Part shown: piece by piece, positions 1-9,432 of the stretch
Numbering within the stretch: position 1 is the stretch's first letter
How the letters are laid out: the number at the start of each line of letters is the position of its first letter
From: Desulfobacca acetoxidans
GTDB taxonomy: Bacteria; Desulfobacterota; Desulfobaccia; Desulfobaccales; 0-14-0-80-60-11
NCBI GenBank assembly: GCA_020722205.1
Contig: DYLF01000016.1
Location: 1-40,757 of the forward strand
Direction: 5' to 3'
Length of the DNA stretch: 40,757 nucleotides
Translations under genes and position numbers: made by a program
Notes under the pieces: generated by a model
What the model saw: the letters and a program-made list of their open reading frames with translations, nothing else
Databases searched by the model: none
What the model was told of the DNA's origin: nothing

Positions 1-148
1 TACCATTAAATATGTTCCGCCCTCTGCAGAATCTTGTTGATCAAAGGGCAAAAAGGCCATCGGTCTTTTGGGCGGTGAAATCCATGGGTGGAGGGCACCC
101 CCCCCGCCTGCTCTTGAAAAAAGCCGAGGGCGGCTATTCTATATTATT

Positions 149-222
149 CCCCTCTCCCTCTGGAAGAGCGACTGTCTTTTCATCCCCTCTCCCTCTGGGA
201 GAGGGTCAGGGTGAGGGTGCCC
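149..222. repeat. Dispersed GGGAGAGGG-type palindromic repeat, two partial copies
   Basis: A 15-base unit, CCCCTCTCCCTCTGG, occurs at 149-163 and again at 184-198. The second copy continues into a perfect hairpin, CCCTCTCCC (185-193), loop TCT, GGGAGAGGG (197-205), followed by the tail TCAGGGTGAGGG. A relative in the opposite orientation lies at 27813-27843 and a degenerate one near 35565-35593. Such GC-rich palindromes are common non-coding dispersed repeats in proteobacterial genomes. The rest of 1-352 holds only the palindrome at 252-268 and no convincing gene or promoter. Confidence 0.7.
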
Positions 223-251
223 TCTAAATTTCCACCATGATTCTTGCATTC

Positions 252-268
252 TACCCCCTTAGGGGGTA
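252..268. repeat. Perfect palindrome upstream of yacP-like gene
   Basis: TACCCCC at 252-258 is mirrored by GGGGGTA at 262-268 around a three-base TTA centre. An A-run, not a T-run, follows on the plus strand, so it does not look like a rho-independent terminator for either direction. It lies about 85 bases before the YacP-like gene. Function unknown. Confidence 0.4.
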
Positions 269-352
269 AAAAACTTTCATCCGTTATCATGGGGTTTACA
301 CTTTACAGCTAATCCGGCCTTGCTTGTTCGGCCGGCCACCCGAAACTTAAAT

Positions 353-862
353 ATGCACCTCATTATCGACGGCTATAACCTTATCCGCCAGTCCCCCCGT
401 CTGAGCCCGCTGGACGCCAGAGATCTGGAGGCAGGACGGGAGGCCCTCCTCGAGCACTTGGCGGACTACCGCCGCCGCCGCCCCCAACACGCCGTCACGG
501 TGGTCTTCGACGGCTGGCAGACCGGAGGTCTGCGGGAAAGCCGCGACCTTCGCCAAGGAATGACCATCATTTTTTCCCGCCGGGGGGAACGAGCCGACGA
601 AGTCATCAAGCGCCTGCTAAAACGCGAGCGGGGCCGGGCCCTGGTGGTCAGCTCCGATCGGGAATTGCAGGCGGCTGCCCAGCAAGTGGGGGCTGCCTGG
701 GTGACCGCGGCGGAGTTTGAGCGCTTGTCTGTTATGGCCCAAGCAGGGGAGGACAACGAGGACGACGCCCCCTACACCTCTCACCAAACCGCTAAAAAGG
801 GCCCCTCCCGGCGGGCTTCCAAGCGCCAGCGCCGGCGGCAGCAGCGGTTGCGCAAACTGTGA
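353..862 (+). CDS. YacP-like NYN-domain (PIN-fold) ribonuclease
   Basis: 169 residues. The start HLIIDGYNLI holds the first acidic residue of the NYN/PIN nuclease fold; TVVFDGW (around residues 49-55), the RADEVI segment and LVVSSDREL supply the other conserved acidic positions. The YacP/Rae1 branch acts on mRNA, in Bacillus at the ribosome, so a cytoplasmic RNA-processing role is likely. The last 35 residues are strongly basic (RRASKRQRRRQQRLRKL), fitting RNA binding. The ATG at 353 sits directly before the conserved strand; a TTG at 320 would add 11 residues unlike the family. No clear Shine-Dalgarno precedes either start. The gene stands alone, and an inverted repeat (ACCAGCC at 862-868, GGCTGGT at 893-899) starts on its stop codon. 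Family assignment is firm; the substrate is unknown. Confidence 0.8.
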   Translation: MHLIIDGYNLIRQSPRLSPLDARDLEAGREALLEHLADYRRRRPQHAVTVVFDGWQTGGLRESRDLRQGMTIIFSRRGERADEVIKRLLKRERGRALVVSSDRELQAAAQQVGAAWVTAAEFERLSVMAQAGEDNEDDAPYTSHQTAKKGPSRRASKRQRRRQQRLRKL

Positions 863-993
863 CCAGCCCCCTCTCCCTAACCATCTCTCACCGGCTGGTG
901 CCTGCGGCTACCCGTTGGCAGATGACAGCACTGACTGACGGCCGGTCTTTATCTTCGGCTTCCGACTCACTCTTTCAACCCTTGCAATTTTAT

Positions 994-1022
994 TTGACAG
1001 AGCACCAGAGGCCGAATATATT
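994..1022 (+). promoter_or_regulatory. Sigma-70 promoter of tRNA-Met
   Basis: TTGACA at 994-999, a 17-base spacer and TATATT at 1017-1022. The predicted start near 1029 lies about five bases before the mature tRNA 5' end. The match to consensus and the position make this one of the best promoters in the window. Confidence 0.8.
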
Positions 1023-1033
1023 TCATCGATAAT

Positions 1034-1110
1034 GGCGGTGTAGCTCAGTCGGTTAGAGCATGCGGCTCATATCCGCAGTGTCCGGGGTTCGAGTCCCTGC
1101 ACCGCCACCA
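1034..1110 (+). tRNA. tRNA-Met (anticodon CAT)
   Basis: 77 bases including an encoded CCA. The acceptor arm GGCGGTG pairs with CACCGCC. The anticodon stem TGCGG/CCGCA encloses the loop CTCATAT, giving anticodon CAT. The T arm contains GGTTCGAGTCC. The first acceptor pair is a normal G-C, so this is not an initiator tRNA; it is either elongator Met or the lysidine-modified Ile(CAT) type, which cannot be separated by eye. It has its own promoter. Downstream to 1296 I see only a leader for the next gene. Confidence 0.95.
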
Positions 1111-1258
1111 GATTATCGGGTTATCCGGAAGAGCCTTGGTTTCTTGAGCGTGGCCGGGAAGACATGGCGAAAGGGTCCCACAAAGGAAATTCCCCCCTCT
1201 TTGGCCTTAACTTTTCCCTGACCGTGCTCTCTGAAAAGACAGGCGCCGCCGGATCATT

Positions 1259-1280
1259 TTTTCATCTAATTTTCATCTAA
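1259..1280 (+). repeat. Exact 11-base tandem repeat in the leader of the lysine-rich gene
   Basis: TTTTCATCTAA is present twice head to tail (1259-1269 and 1270-1280), ending 16 bases before the start codon at 1297 and just upstream of the Shine-Dalgarno. It may be a binding site or a slippage product. Confidence 0.5.
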
Positions 1281-1296
1281 AGAGAGATGAGGTATT

Positions 1297-1530
1297 ATGA
1301 AAAAACTTATTAGTTTGGCCGGTATAGGCGCTTTCCTCCTGAGTCTCCAGGGAATGGCCCTGGCCCAACCTCAGACCGCGGCCCCGCCTGTACCGGAGAC
1401 CCCGGCCCCGAAAGTGGAGGCCCCGGCCGCCAAAGTAGAGACGCCGGAGGTCAAACCCGCCAAGAAAGCCAAAAAGGCCAAGAAGAAGGCCAAGAAGAGC
1501 AAGAAAAAGGCCAAAGCCACCAACGAGTAA
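1297..1530 (+). CDS. Small exported lysine/alanine/proline-rich protein
   Basis: 77 residues. It has a clear Sec signal peptide (MKKLISLAGIGAFLLSLQG, cleavage after ALA near residue 23), then a Pro/Ala/Glu linker, then a C-terminal third that is almost only Lys and Ala in a KKAKKAKKK-type pattern resembling histone H1 tails. There is no folded domain. The start is supported by TGAGGT five bases upstream. The mature protein would be a periplasmic or secreted polycation, able to bind nucleic acid, lipopolysaccharide or acidic polymers; this is inference. A paralogue follows at 1645 with the same signal-peptide start and lysine-rich tail. It opens a run of five small exported-protein genes on the same strand. 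Low sequence complexity means homology searches will be weak, but the signal peptide and ribosome site argue that it is real. Confidence 0.65.
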   Translation: MKKLISLAGIGAFLLSLQGMALAQPQTAAPPVPETPAPKVEAPAAKVETPEVKPAKKAKKAKKKAKKSKKKAKATNE

Positions 1531-1644
1531 TCAGAAGGGTGAGACCGGCACCACCGCGCTCTCACCCCGGACCAGCCAGGTGTTTGGGAGGAAAGGCGCT
1601 GGGGGAATCCTCCTCCCGGACACCCCCTGAGGGAAGGGCATTTC

Positions 1645-1998
1645 ATGAAAAAATATATTTCTTTGGCCGTCACCGGGCTTTTCCTGCTGGGCCTGCCATT
1701 GCCCGGCTGGGCCCAAAAAGAGGTGCAGCCGCCAGCCGTCCCCCCTATTCTGGAGGGGCAGCGACCTCTGGAGAGGCCGGAGACCACCGAACCCTCCCCT
1801 GCCAAGAAAGCCGAGGGGGAAAAGATCAAGTCCACAGCCAGATGCCGGCGGGGGCCGAAGTCAGGTCGGAAATCTAAATTGGCTCAGGCCAAGCAAGGGA
1901 AACGGAGCGCCGCCGGGAAAAAGAAGACCAAAAAAAGAAACTTCAAGAAGGGGGCCGGGAATAAAGCCCAAAAAAACACCCTTGCCGACCGCACTTGA
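1645..1998 (+). CDS. Small exported lysine-rich protein, paralogue of the gene at 1297
   Basis: 117 residues. The signal peptide (MKKYISLAVTGLFLLGLPLP, cleavage after GWA near residue 23) closely matches that of the upstream gene. A Pro/Glu-rich middle contains EPSPAKKAEG, and the C-terminal half is dense in Lys, Arg, Gly and Ala (AAGKKKTKKRNFKKG). One cysteine occurs in the tail. GAGGGAAGGG lies just upstream of the ATG. With the previous gene it appears to be a tandem duplication that has diverged, this copy being longer. No recognised domain. Secreted polycation is the most that can be said. Confidence 0.6.
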   Translation: MKKYISLAVTGLFLLGLPLPGWAQKEVQPPAVPPILEGQRPLERPETTEPSPAKKAEGEKIKSTARCRRGPKSGRKSKLAQAKQGKRSAAGKKKTKKRNFKKGAGNKAQKNTLADRT

Positions 1999-2047
1999 TA
2001 ACGGCTGCCCCCGAGGGAAATTTTACCGCGCCGCAAGGAGGGATAAC

Positions 2048-2434
2048 ATGAGAGGCAAAGGATTGACCTTGGCATTGGCTGTCTGTCTCCTCTTAACCTT
2101 ACCGGCCGGGGTCTGGGCCCAACCCAAAATGCTGGCTTTGGATGGCACCCTGTGGAAGACCCTGCCCCAGGGAGAGAAGATGGCCTATATCACCGGTATG
2201 GGCAACATGGCCTCCTTTGAAACGGCCATGGGCGGGGCCGGCCGGGCCGCCTGCATCTCCAAGGCCTTTGTGGATGAACTCAAGGACAAAACCATCGACC
2301 GCATCGTCACCGAAGTGGACGCCTTTTATCAGCATCAGCCGGATAAACTCAAAACTCCGGTCATCGAGGTGGTGCTGCGACGCTGTACCGCCCTTTGTCC
2401 CCCGGAGATCGGCGCCCCGGAGAAGTCCAAATGA
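2048..2434 (+). CDS. Small exported protein, possible Rap1a/Tai-like fold (first of a tandem pair)
   Basis: 128 residues. Signal peptide to about residue 24 (cleavage after GVWA), then a domain of about 90 residues with the pattern W..LP..EKMAYITGMGN, a Cys in AACISKAF, a helix DRIVTEVDAFYQHQPDKL and a second Cys in VVLRRC. This spacing resembles the Rap1a/Tai immunity-protein family (YVxG motif, one cysteine in mid-domain, one near the end, and a V..F...HP helix). The resemblance is by eye and tentative. Strong Shine-Dalgarno AAGGAGG ends at 2042. Its stop overlaps the ATG of the next gene by ATGA, so the two are translationally coupled. No toxin-like effector is visible nearby. Confidence 0.7.
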   Translation: MRGKGLTLALAVCLLLTLPAGVWAQPKMLALDGTLWKTLPQGEKMAYITGMGNMASFETAMGGAGRAACISKAFVDELKDKTIDRIVTEVDAFYQHQPDKLKTPVIEVVLRRCTALCPPEIGAPEKSK

Positions 2435-2811
2435 GACGGCAAAAGATAGCAGTCGCTTTAGCGGGCCTGCTCCTGGGTGCGGTGACGGTAGCTTGGGCCA
2501 TGCCCAAAGGCCTCATCTGGACCGGTGTCCATTGGGCTCAGGTCTCCCAGGAGGCTAAAAGCGCCTACGTCTTCGGCTTGGGCAATCTGGCCGACTTTGA
2601 GGTCGCCGGGGCCAAGGCGGCGGGAAGCTCCGCCTGCGTTTCCCAAGCCATGGTAAAGGAGCTGACAGACAAAAATGTGGAGCAGGTGGTCAAAGAGGTG
2701 GACAGGTTCTTTCAGGACCACCCCGACCGGGTGCAGACCACGGTGATTGAAGTGATTCTCCGGGAAGCCCTCAAGGCCTGTCTGACGGACAAGGGGGAGG
2801 CAAAAAAATGA
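2431..2811 (+). CDS. Small exported protein, paralogue of the gene at 2048 (Rap1a/Tai-like?)
   Basis: 126 residues. Signal peptide MRRQKIAVALAGLLLGAVTV with cleavage near VAWA, then W..VSQEAKSAYVFGLGNLAD, ACVSQAMVKELTDKN, VVKEVDRFFQDHPDRVQ and a second Cys in LKACL. These blocks align throughout with the preceding protein (AYITGMGNMAS, ACISKAFVDELKDKT, IVTEVDAFYQHQPDKLK), so this is a tandem duplication. The ATG overlaps the upstream stop by ATGA and its own stop overlaps the next ATG the same way: three genes in one coupled unit. A fold like Rap1a/Tai would suggest periplasmic binding or inhibition of a partner; neither is proven. Confidence 0.7.
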   Translation: MRRQKIAVALAGLLLGAVTVAWAMPKGLIWTGVHWAQVSQEAKSAYVFGLGNLADFEVAGAKAAGSSACVSQAMVKELTDKNVEQVVKEVDRFFQDHPDRVQTTVIEVILREALKACLTDKGEAKK

Positions 2812-3041
2812 TCAAGACGGTAATCCTGGTATTAGTGGCGGCCTTGTTGCTAAGCGGCTGCAGCGGCATGTCCTACACGACCCAACGCACCCTGAGCGGC
2901 GGCGCCATCGGAGCCAGCGGTGGAGCGCTGATCGGCTGGGCGGCCGGCAACCCTGCGGTCGGGGCCGCCGTCGGCGCCGGGGCCGGGGCCGCCGCCGGCT
3001 ATCTCTACGATCAGTACCAAAAATCCCGCGGCCGGCCTTAA
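2808..3041 (+). CDS. Glycine-zipper outer-membrane lipoprotein
   Basis: 77 residues. The lipobox LLSGC places the lipidated Cys at residue 18 after a short hydrophobic signal. The mature part is a run of small residues in glycine-zipper spacing (GGAIGASGGALIGWAAG, then AAVGAGAGAAAGYLYD), as in the YMGG/OmpA-like glycine-zipper families that insert in membranes. The C-terminus YDQYQKSRGRP is polar. The start codon overlaps the stop of the gene before it, so it belongs to the same coupled unit as the two paralogues at 2048 and 2431. A weak hairpin (3045-3057) and a G/C-run hairpin (3230-3244) follow, between this gene and the convergent malic enzyme. Role presumably envelope structure or stress; exact function unknown. 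Confidence 0.8.
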   Translation: MIKTVILVLVAALLLSGCSGMSYTTQRTLSGGAIGASGGALIGWAAGNPAVGAAVGAGAGAAAGYLYDQYQKSRGRP

Positions 3042-3260
3042 CAGCCCCTGACAGGGGACCAGCCTGCCTCTCTCACCCTCCGCATGAAGTCGTCGAGAGG
3101 TTGCTGGCACCCGAACAACCCAAGGGAAGCAACATTTTCATCGGTGCATTTCCCCCGTCCTGGGTCAACTTGCCTTACTCAGCGCCACCTGTGGCTAAAT
3201 TTTGATGGCCTGTCTGATCCGCCGGGCGGGGGGGGCCGCCCCCCAACCCCCACCACCTCC

Positions 3261-5792
<2,532 letters not shown>

Positions 5793-5881
5793 GCTGATCA
5801 CCTAAAGAAGATTAAATTTCAATCTACCATCAAGTCTAACAGATTATTACCAATATGTGTAACCTAACTTCCCTCTTTTTC

Positions 5882-5897
5882 CTTCTGGCCCCAGAAG
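5882..5897. repeat. Palindrome between the divergent malic-enzyme and kinase genes
   Basis: CTTCTGG at 5882-5888 and CCAGAAG at 5891-5897 form a perfect seven-base inverted repeat with a two-base centre. It lies in the 199-base divergent intergenic region, so an operator is more likely than a terminator. No convincing -35/-10 pair was found for either gene. Confidence 0.35.
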
Positions 5898-5991
5898 TTT
5901 TGGCTAGCCGGCCAGATTTGTATTATATTTTTACAATGCGCTCCCGATATAGTGAACATGACCGCCATTCTGCTAAATGAGGTGACGTGGC

Positions 5992-8571
5992 ATGGAGCAA
6001 AGCCGGGTAGTGCGGCGGCTGGCAGACTTGCAACCTGGAGACCATGTGTGCCTGCTTTTTGAGTCTGAGGCGGAACATCAGGCCGTCCTGACCCCTTTTC
6101 TGCGCCAGGGCTTGGAGCAGGGAGAAAAGGTCATTTACCTTGGGGACCCAGAGGTTCGAAAGCCCGGGGTGGTGTTGGATTATTTGCGGGCGGAGAATTT
6201 CACCCCGGAGCCTTATCTGACCAGCGGCCGGCTTAAGTTCCTGGAGGCGGCTTTCGTCTGCCTGCGGCAGGGGGTGTTTGACCCGGACGGCCTGCTGCCT
6301 TTCCTGCGCCAGGAGACGGAGGCAGCCCTGAAGGAGGGCTACGCCGCCCTCCGGGTTACCGGGGAGATGAGCTGGATGCTGGGATGTCTCAGTAGTGCCG
6401 AACAGTTGGCGGCCCATGAGGCAAAAATACATGGTTTCCTCCCGGAGAGGCGCTGTCTGGCCCTGTGCCAATATGACTTGCGGCGTTTTCCCCCCGCCCT
6501 GCTGCTGGCGGTGCTGAGAACCCACCCCCTGGCGATCATCGGCGGGGAAATTTATGAGAATTTTTATTGTCTGGAGCCGGAGCAAATTTTAGGGCCTGAC
6601 CGGGAGCGGGCCCTGTTGGTCAACCGACTGGCCAATCTGAAGCGGCGCCGGCAGATGGTGGAGGCCCTGCGGCGCTCTGAGCAGCTCAAGGCCCTTATCC
6701 TGGACAACATCTCTGAACTCTTGCTCTTTCAGGATGTGGAGCACCGGATCATTTTGTGTAACCGGGCGGCGGCCGCTTCTCTGGGGCTGGCCTCGGACGA
6801 GATATGGGGGCGTCACTGCTATGAGGTCTGGCACAGCCGCTCCCAACCTTGTGAAGACTGTCCGGTGGTGCGGGTGCGGGAGACAGGGGAGCGGCAGGAG
6901 GGCTTGGTGCTCTCCCCCGACCAACGCGTCTGGCTCATCCGGGGGGAACCGGTGCGGACTGATGAGGGCCGACTGATCGGGGTGATAGAGGTGATCCGGG
7001 ACATCACCGACCAGAAACGGGCCGAGGAGGCCTTCCGCACCCTGGTGACCCATTCGCCTTTCGGCATCTTTATTGTGCAGCAGGGCAGATTCAGGATGGT
7101 GAATCCCGGCTTTCAAAAGATCACCGGCTACCGGGAGGAGGAGCTTTTGGGACGGGATTCCTTGGACCTGGTGGTCCCGGAGTTTAAGGAGGAGGTCAGG
7201 CGGCAGGCCGTGGCCATGCTCACCGGCCAAAGCCAAACGCCTTATGAGTTTCAGTTTCTGACCAAAGACGGCCAGGTTAGATGGGCCGTGGAGTGCGTGA
7301 CCTCTATTAATCTTTGGGGGGAAAGGGCCTCTCTGGGGTATTTTGCCGACGTCACCGAGCGTCAGCTCCTGGAGCGGCAACTGGCCCAGGCCCAGAAGAT
7401 GGAGGCCATCGGTCTCTTGGCCGGGGGGGTGGCCCATGATTTCAACAACCTCCTGACCGCCGTCATGGGACACTGTGACCTCATGGCCTTACACCTGAAC
7501 CCGGATGACCCCCTGTGGCTGCATGTGCAGGAAATCGTGCAGGCGGCGGAGCGGGGCCAGTCTTTGACCCATCAGTTGCTGGCCTTCGGCCGCAAACAGA
7601 TTCTTAAGCCCCAAGTCGTCAACCTTAACGAGATCGTCACCGAGATGACCAACCTGCTCCAACGCCTCCTGGAAGAGGATATTGAGCTGGCCACTATCTT
7701 GGCGCCGGACTTGGGGGCGGTGAAGGCCGATCCTGGCCAGCTGGAGCAGATTATCATGAATCTGGCGGTGAACGCCCGGGATGCCATGCCCCAGGGGGGG
7801 AAGCTCACCATCGAGACCGCCAATGTCTATCTGGATGAGGATTACGCCTCCTCGCATGCCGAGGTGCACCCGGGGATTTATGTCATGCTGGCCCTGAGCG
7901 ACACCGGGCATGGGATGGATGAAGCCACCAAAAGCCGCATCTTTGAGCCCTTTTTCACCACCAAGCAAATGGGCCGGGGCACCGGCTTGGGGTTGGCCAC
8001 CGTATACGGCATTGCCAAGCAAAGCGGCGGGCATATCTGGGTATACAGCGAACTGGGCCAGGGGACAACCTTCAAGATTTATCTCCCCCGGGTGGAAGAA
8101 GCCAGGGCCCCCACCGTCAGAAAAGAGGCGCCGTCTCCGGCCACTCTGCAGGGTTCCGAGACCATCTTGGTGGTGGAGGATGATGAGGCGTTGAAGGCCA
8201 TCATTGCCCGCGCCTTGCGGTTATACGGCTATACGGTGTTGGAGGCCCGACATGGCGACGAGGCGCTCTTGTTGTGCGAACGCCATCGCCAGCGCATACA
8301 CCTGCTGCTGACGGACGTCATCCTGCCGCAGCTCAACGGCCGCCAGTTGGCGGTTCGACTGGCCGTCCTGCACCCGGAGATGCAAATCCTCTACATGTCC
8401 GGCTACACGGAAAACGCCGTCGTACACCACGGCATTCTGCGCGCCGAAGTACACTTCCTGCAAAAACCCTTCAAGGTCAAGACCCTGCTTCAGAAGGTGC
8501 GGGAGGTGTTGGCCGCCGCGCCAGAAAATCCCGGAGACGGGCGGCCATCTCCCCCACCTCCGCCGGAGTAA
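5992..8571 (+). CDS. Hybrid sensor histidine kinase: MEDS - PAS - PAS - HisKA - HATPase - receiver
   Basis: 859 residues, cytoplasmic (no membrane segment). Residues 10-195 match the MEDS domain (DHVCLLFESEAEHQ, GEKVIYLGD), first known from the methylotroph/methanogen regulators DcmR/MEDS. A PAS domain at 228-342 carries the cysteine-rich motif SQPCEDCP (C287, C290) seen in PAS domains that may bind metal or sense redox. A second PAS follows at 345-460. HisKA has phospho-acceptor His482 in GGVAHDFNNLL; the ATPase has N594, DTGHGMD and GRGTGLGL; the receiver (723-840) has D730/D731, phospho-acceptor D775 and K825. GAGGTG lies upstream of the ATG. No output domain or partner regulator is adjacent, so signalling probably passes by phosphorelay to a distant protein. 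The 3' end overlaps the end of miaA on the other strand by 95 bases. Confidence 0.92.
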   Translation: MEQSRVVRRLADLQPGDHVCLLFESEAEHQAVLTPFLRQGLEQGEKVIYLGDPEVRKPGVVLDYLRAENFTPEPYLTSGRLKFLEAAFVCLRQGVFDPDGLLPFLRQETEAALKEGYAALRVTGEMSWMLGCLSSAEQLAAHEAKIHGFLPERRCLALCQYDLRRFPPALLLAVLRTHPLAIIGGEIYENFYCLEPEQILGPDRERALLVNRLANLKRRRQMVEALRRSEQLKALILDNISELLLFQDVEHRIILCNRAAAASLGLASDEIWGRHCYEVWHSRSQPCEDCPVVRVRETGERQEGLVLSPDQRVWLIRGEPVRTDEGRLIGVIEVIRDITDQKRAEEAFRTLVTHSPFGIFIVQQGRFRMVNPGFQKITGYREEELLGRDSLDLVVPEFKEEVRRQAVAMLTGQSQTPYEFQFLTKDGQVRWAVECVTSINLWGERASLGYFADVTERQLLERQLAQAQKMEAIGLLAGGVAHDFNNLLTAVMGHCDLMALHLNPDDPLWLHVQEIVQAAERGQSLTHQLLAFGRKQILKPQVVNLNEIVTEMTNLLQRLLEEDIELATILAPDLGAVKADPGQLEQIIMNLAVNARDAMPQGGKLTIETANVYLDEDYASSHAEVHPGIYVMLALSDTGHGMDEATKSRIFEPFFTTKQMGRGTGLGLATVYGIAKQSGGHIWVYSELGQGTTFKIYLPRVEEARAPTVRKEAPSPATLQGSETILVVEDDEALKAIIARALRLYGYTVLEARHGDEALLLCERHRQRIHLLLTDVILPQLNGRQLAVRLAVLHPEMQILYMSGYTENAVVHHGILRAEVHFLQKPFKVKTLLQKVREVLAAAPENPGDGRPSPPPPPE

Positions 8572-9430
8572 ACCAACTGATCTCCGGGTCGGCCTTAAAC
8601 CAGGTGAGCTGCCGCTTGGCATAACGGCGGGTGTCCCGTTTGATGGCCTCCACCGCGGCTGCCAAACTTAAGCCACCCTGAAGATGCGCCGCCAAATGAC
8701 GGTAGCCCAGGGATTTGAGAGGCTTGAGGTCCGGCGGATAGCGGGCCAACAGTCCCGCCACTTCCGCCAGCCAACCGGCGGCCAGCATGGCCTCCACTCT
8801 TTGCTCGATGCGGCGATAGAGCTCCTCCCGGGGGAGGATGAGCCCAAGCTTCAGGGTGCGGTAGGGAGAGGCCGGAAAGCGATGGGCCGCCTGCAGGGCC
8901 GCCAGGGATTGACCGGTCACCGCCAGGACTTCCAAGGCCCTTAAGATGCGATAGGTGTCCCCGGGGTGGAGACGCCGGGCGGTGAGGGGGTCCAGACTGT
9001 TCAGACGCCGATAAAGGGCGGGCAGTCCCAGCTCGCCCAGCTCCTGGCGCAGGCGTTGGCGGACCGCGGGGGAGACCTCCGGCGTCTCAAACAGGCCATG
9101 CAGTAGGGCCTTCAGATAAAAGCCGGTGCCCCCCACCACCAGGGGGAGGATCCCCCGGGCATTAAGCCGCGCCGTAATTTCCCAGGCCTCTTTGGCATAG
9201 CGGGCGGCGTCGTAAGGTTCCGGGGGAGAGACCACATCAATAAGGTGGTGCGGGACCAACCCCCGCTCGGCCGGCGTGGGTTTGGCGGTGCCGATGTCCA
9301 GCTCCCGATACACCTGGAGGGAGTCGGCGTTAATGATGTGGGCCTGAAACTCCTGCGCCAGCTCCAAGGCCACCGCAGTTTTGCCCACCGCAGTGGGGCC
9401 CACCAGAACTGCCAGCCGCTCCCCCCTCAT
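8477..9430 (-). CDS. miaA: tRNA dimethylallyltransferase MiaA
   Basis: 317 residues, the family length. MiaA transfers a dimethylallyl group to N6 of A37 in tRNAs reading codons starting with U. The P-loop GPTAVGKT is at residues 11-18, followed by NADSLQVYRELDIGTAKP, HHLIDVVSPPEPYDAARY and VVGGTGFYLKALLHG; the C-terminal RDTRRYAKRQLTWFK is the typical tRNA-binding end. The ATG at 9430 starts just before the P-loop and two bases after the mutL stop; a longer start at 9490 would lie inside mutL and lacks a ribosome site. The mutL-miaA order is a conserved operon arrangement in many proteobacteria. Its last 95 bases are antisense to the end of the hybrid kinase. Confidence 0.96.
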   Translation of the reverse strand: MRGERLAVLVGPTAVGKTAVALELAQEFQAHIINADSLQVYRELDIGTAKPTPAERGLVPHHLIDVVSPPEPYDAARYAKEAWEITARLNARGILPLVVGGTGFYLKALLHGLFETPEVSPAVRQRLRQELGELGLPALYRRLNSLDPLTARRLHPGDTYRILRALEVLAVTGQSLAALQAAHRFPASPYRTLKLGLILPREELYRRIEQRVEAMLAAGWLAEVAGLLARYPPDLKPLKSLGYRHLAAHLQGGLSLAAAVEAIKRDTRRYAKRQLTWFKADPEISWFTPAEVGEMAARLRDFLARRPTPPAPSEAGS

Positions 9431-9432
9431 GG

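Noticed and set aside
12-227. 71-residue open frame at the left edge
   Set aside because: Its second half is the translation of the GGGAGAGGG-type repeat (LPLGEGQGEG pattern), and there is no ribosome site or family similarity.
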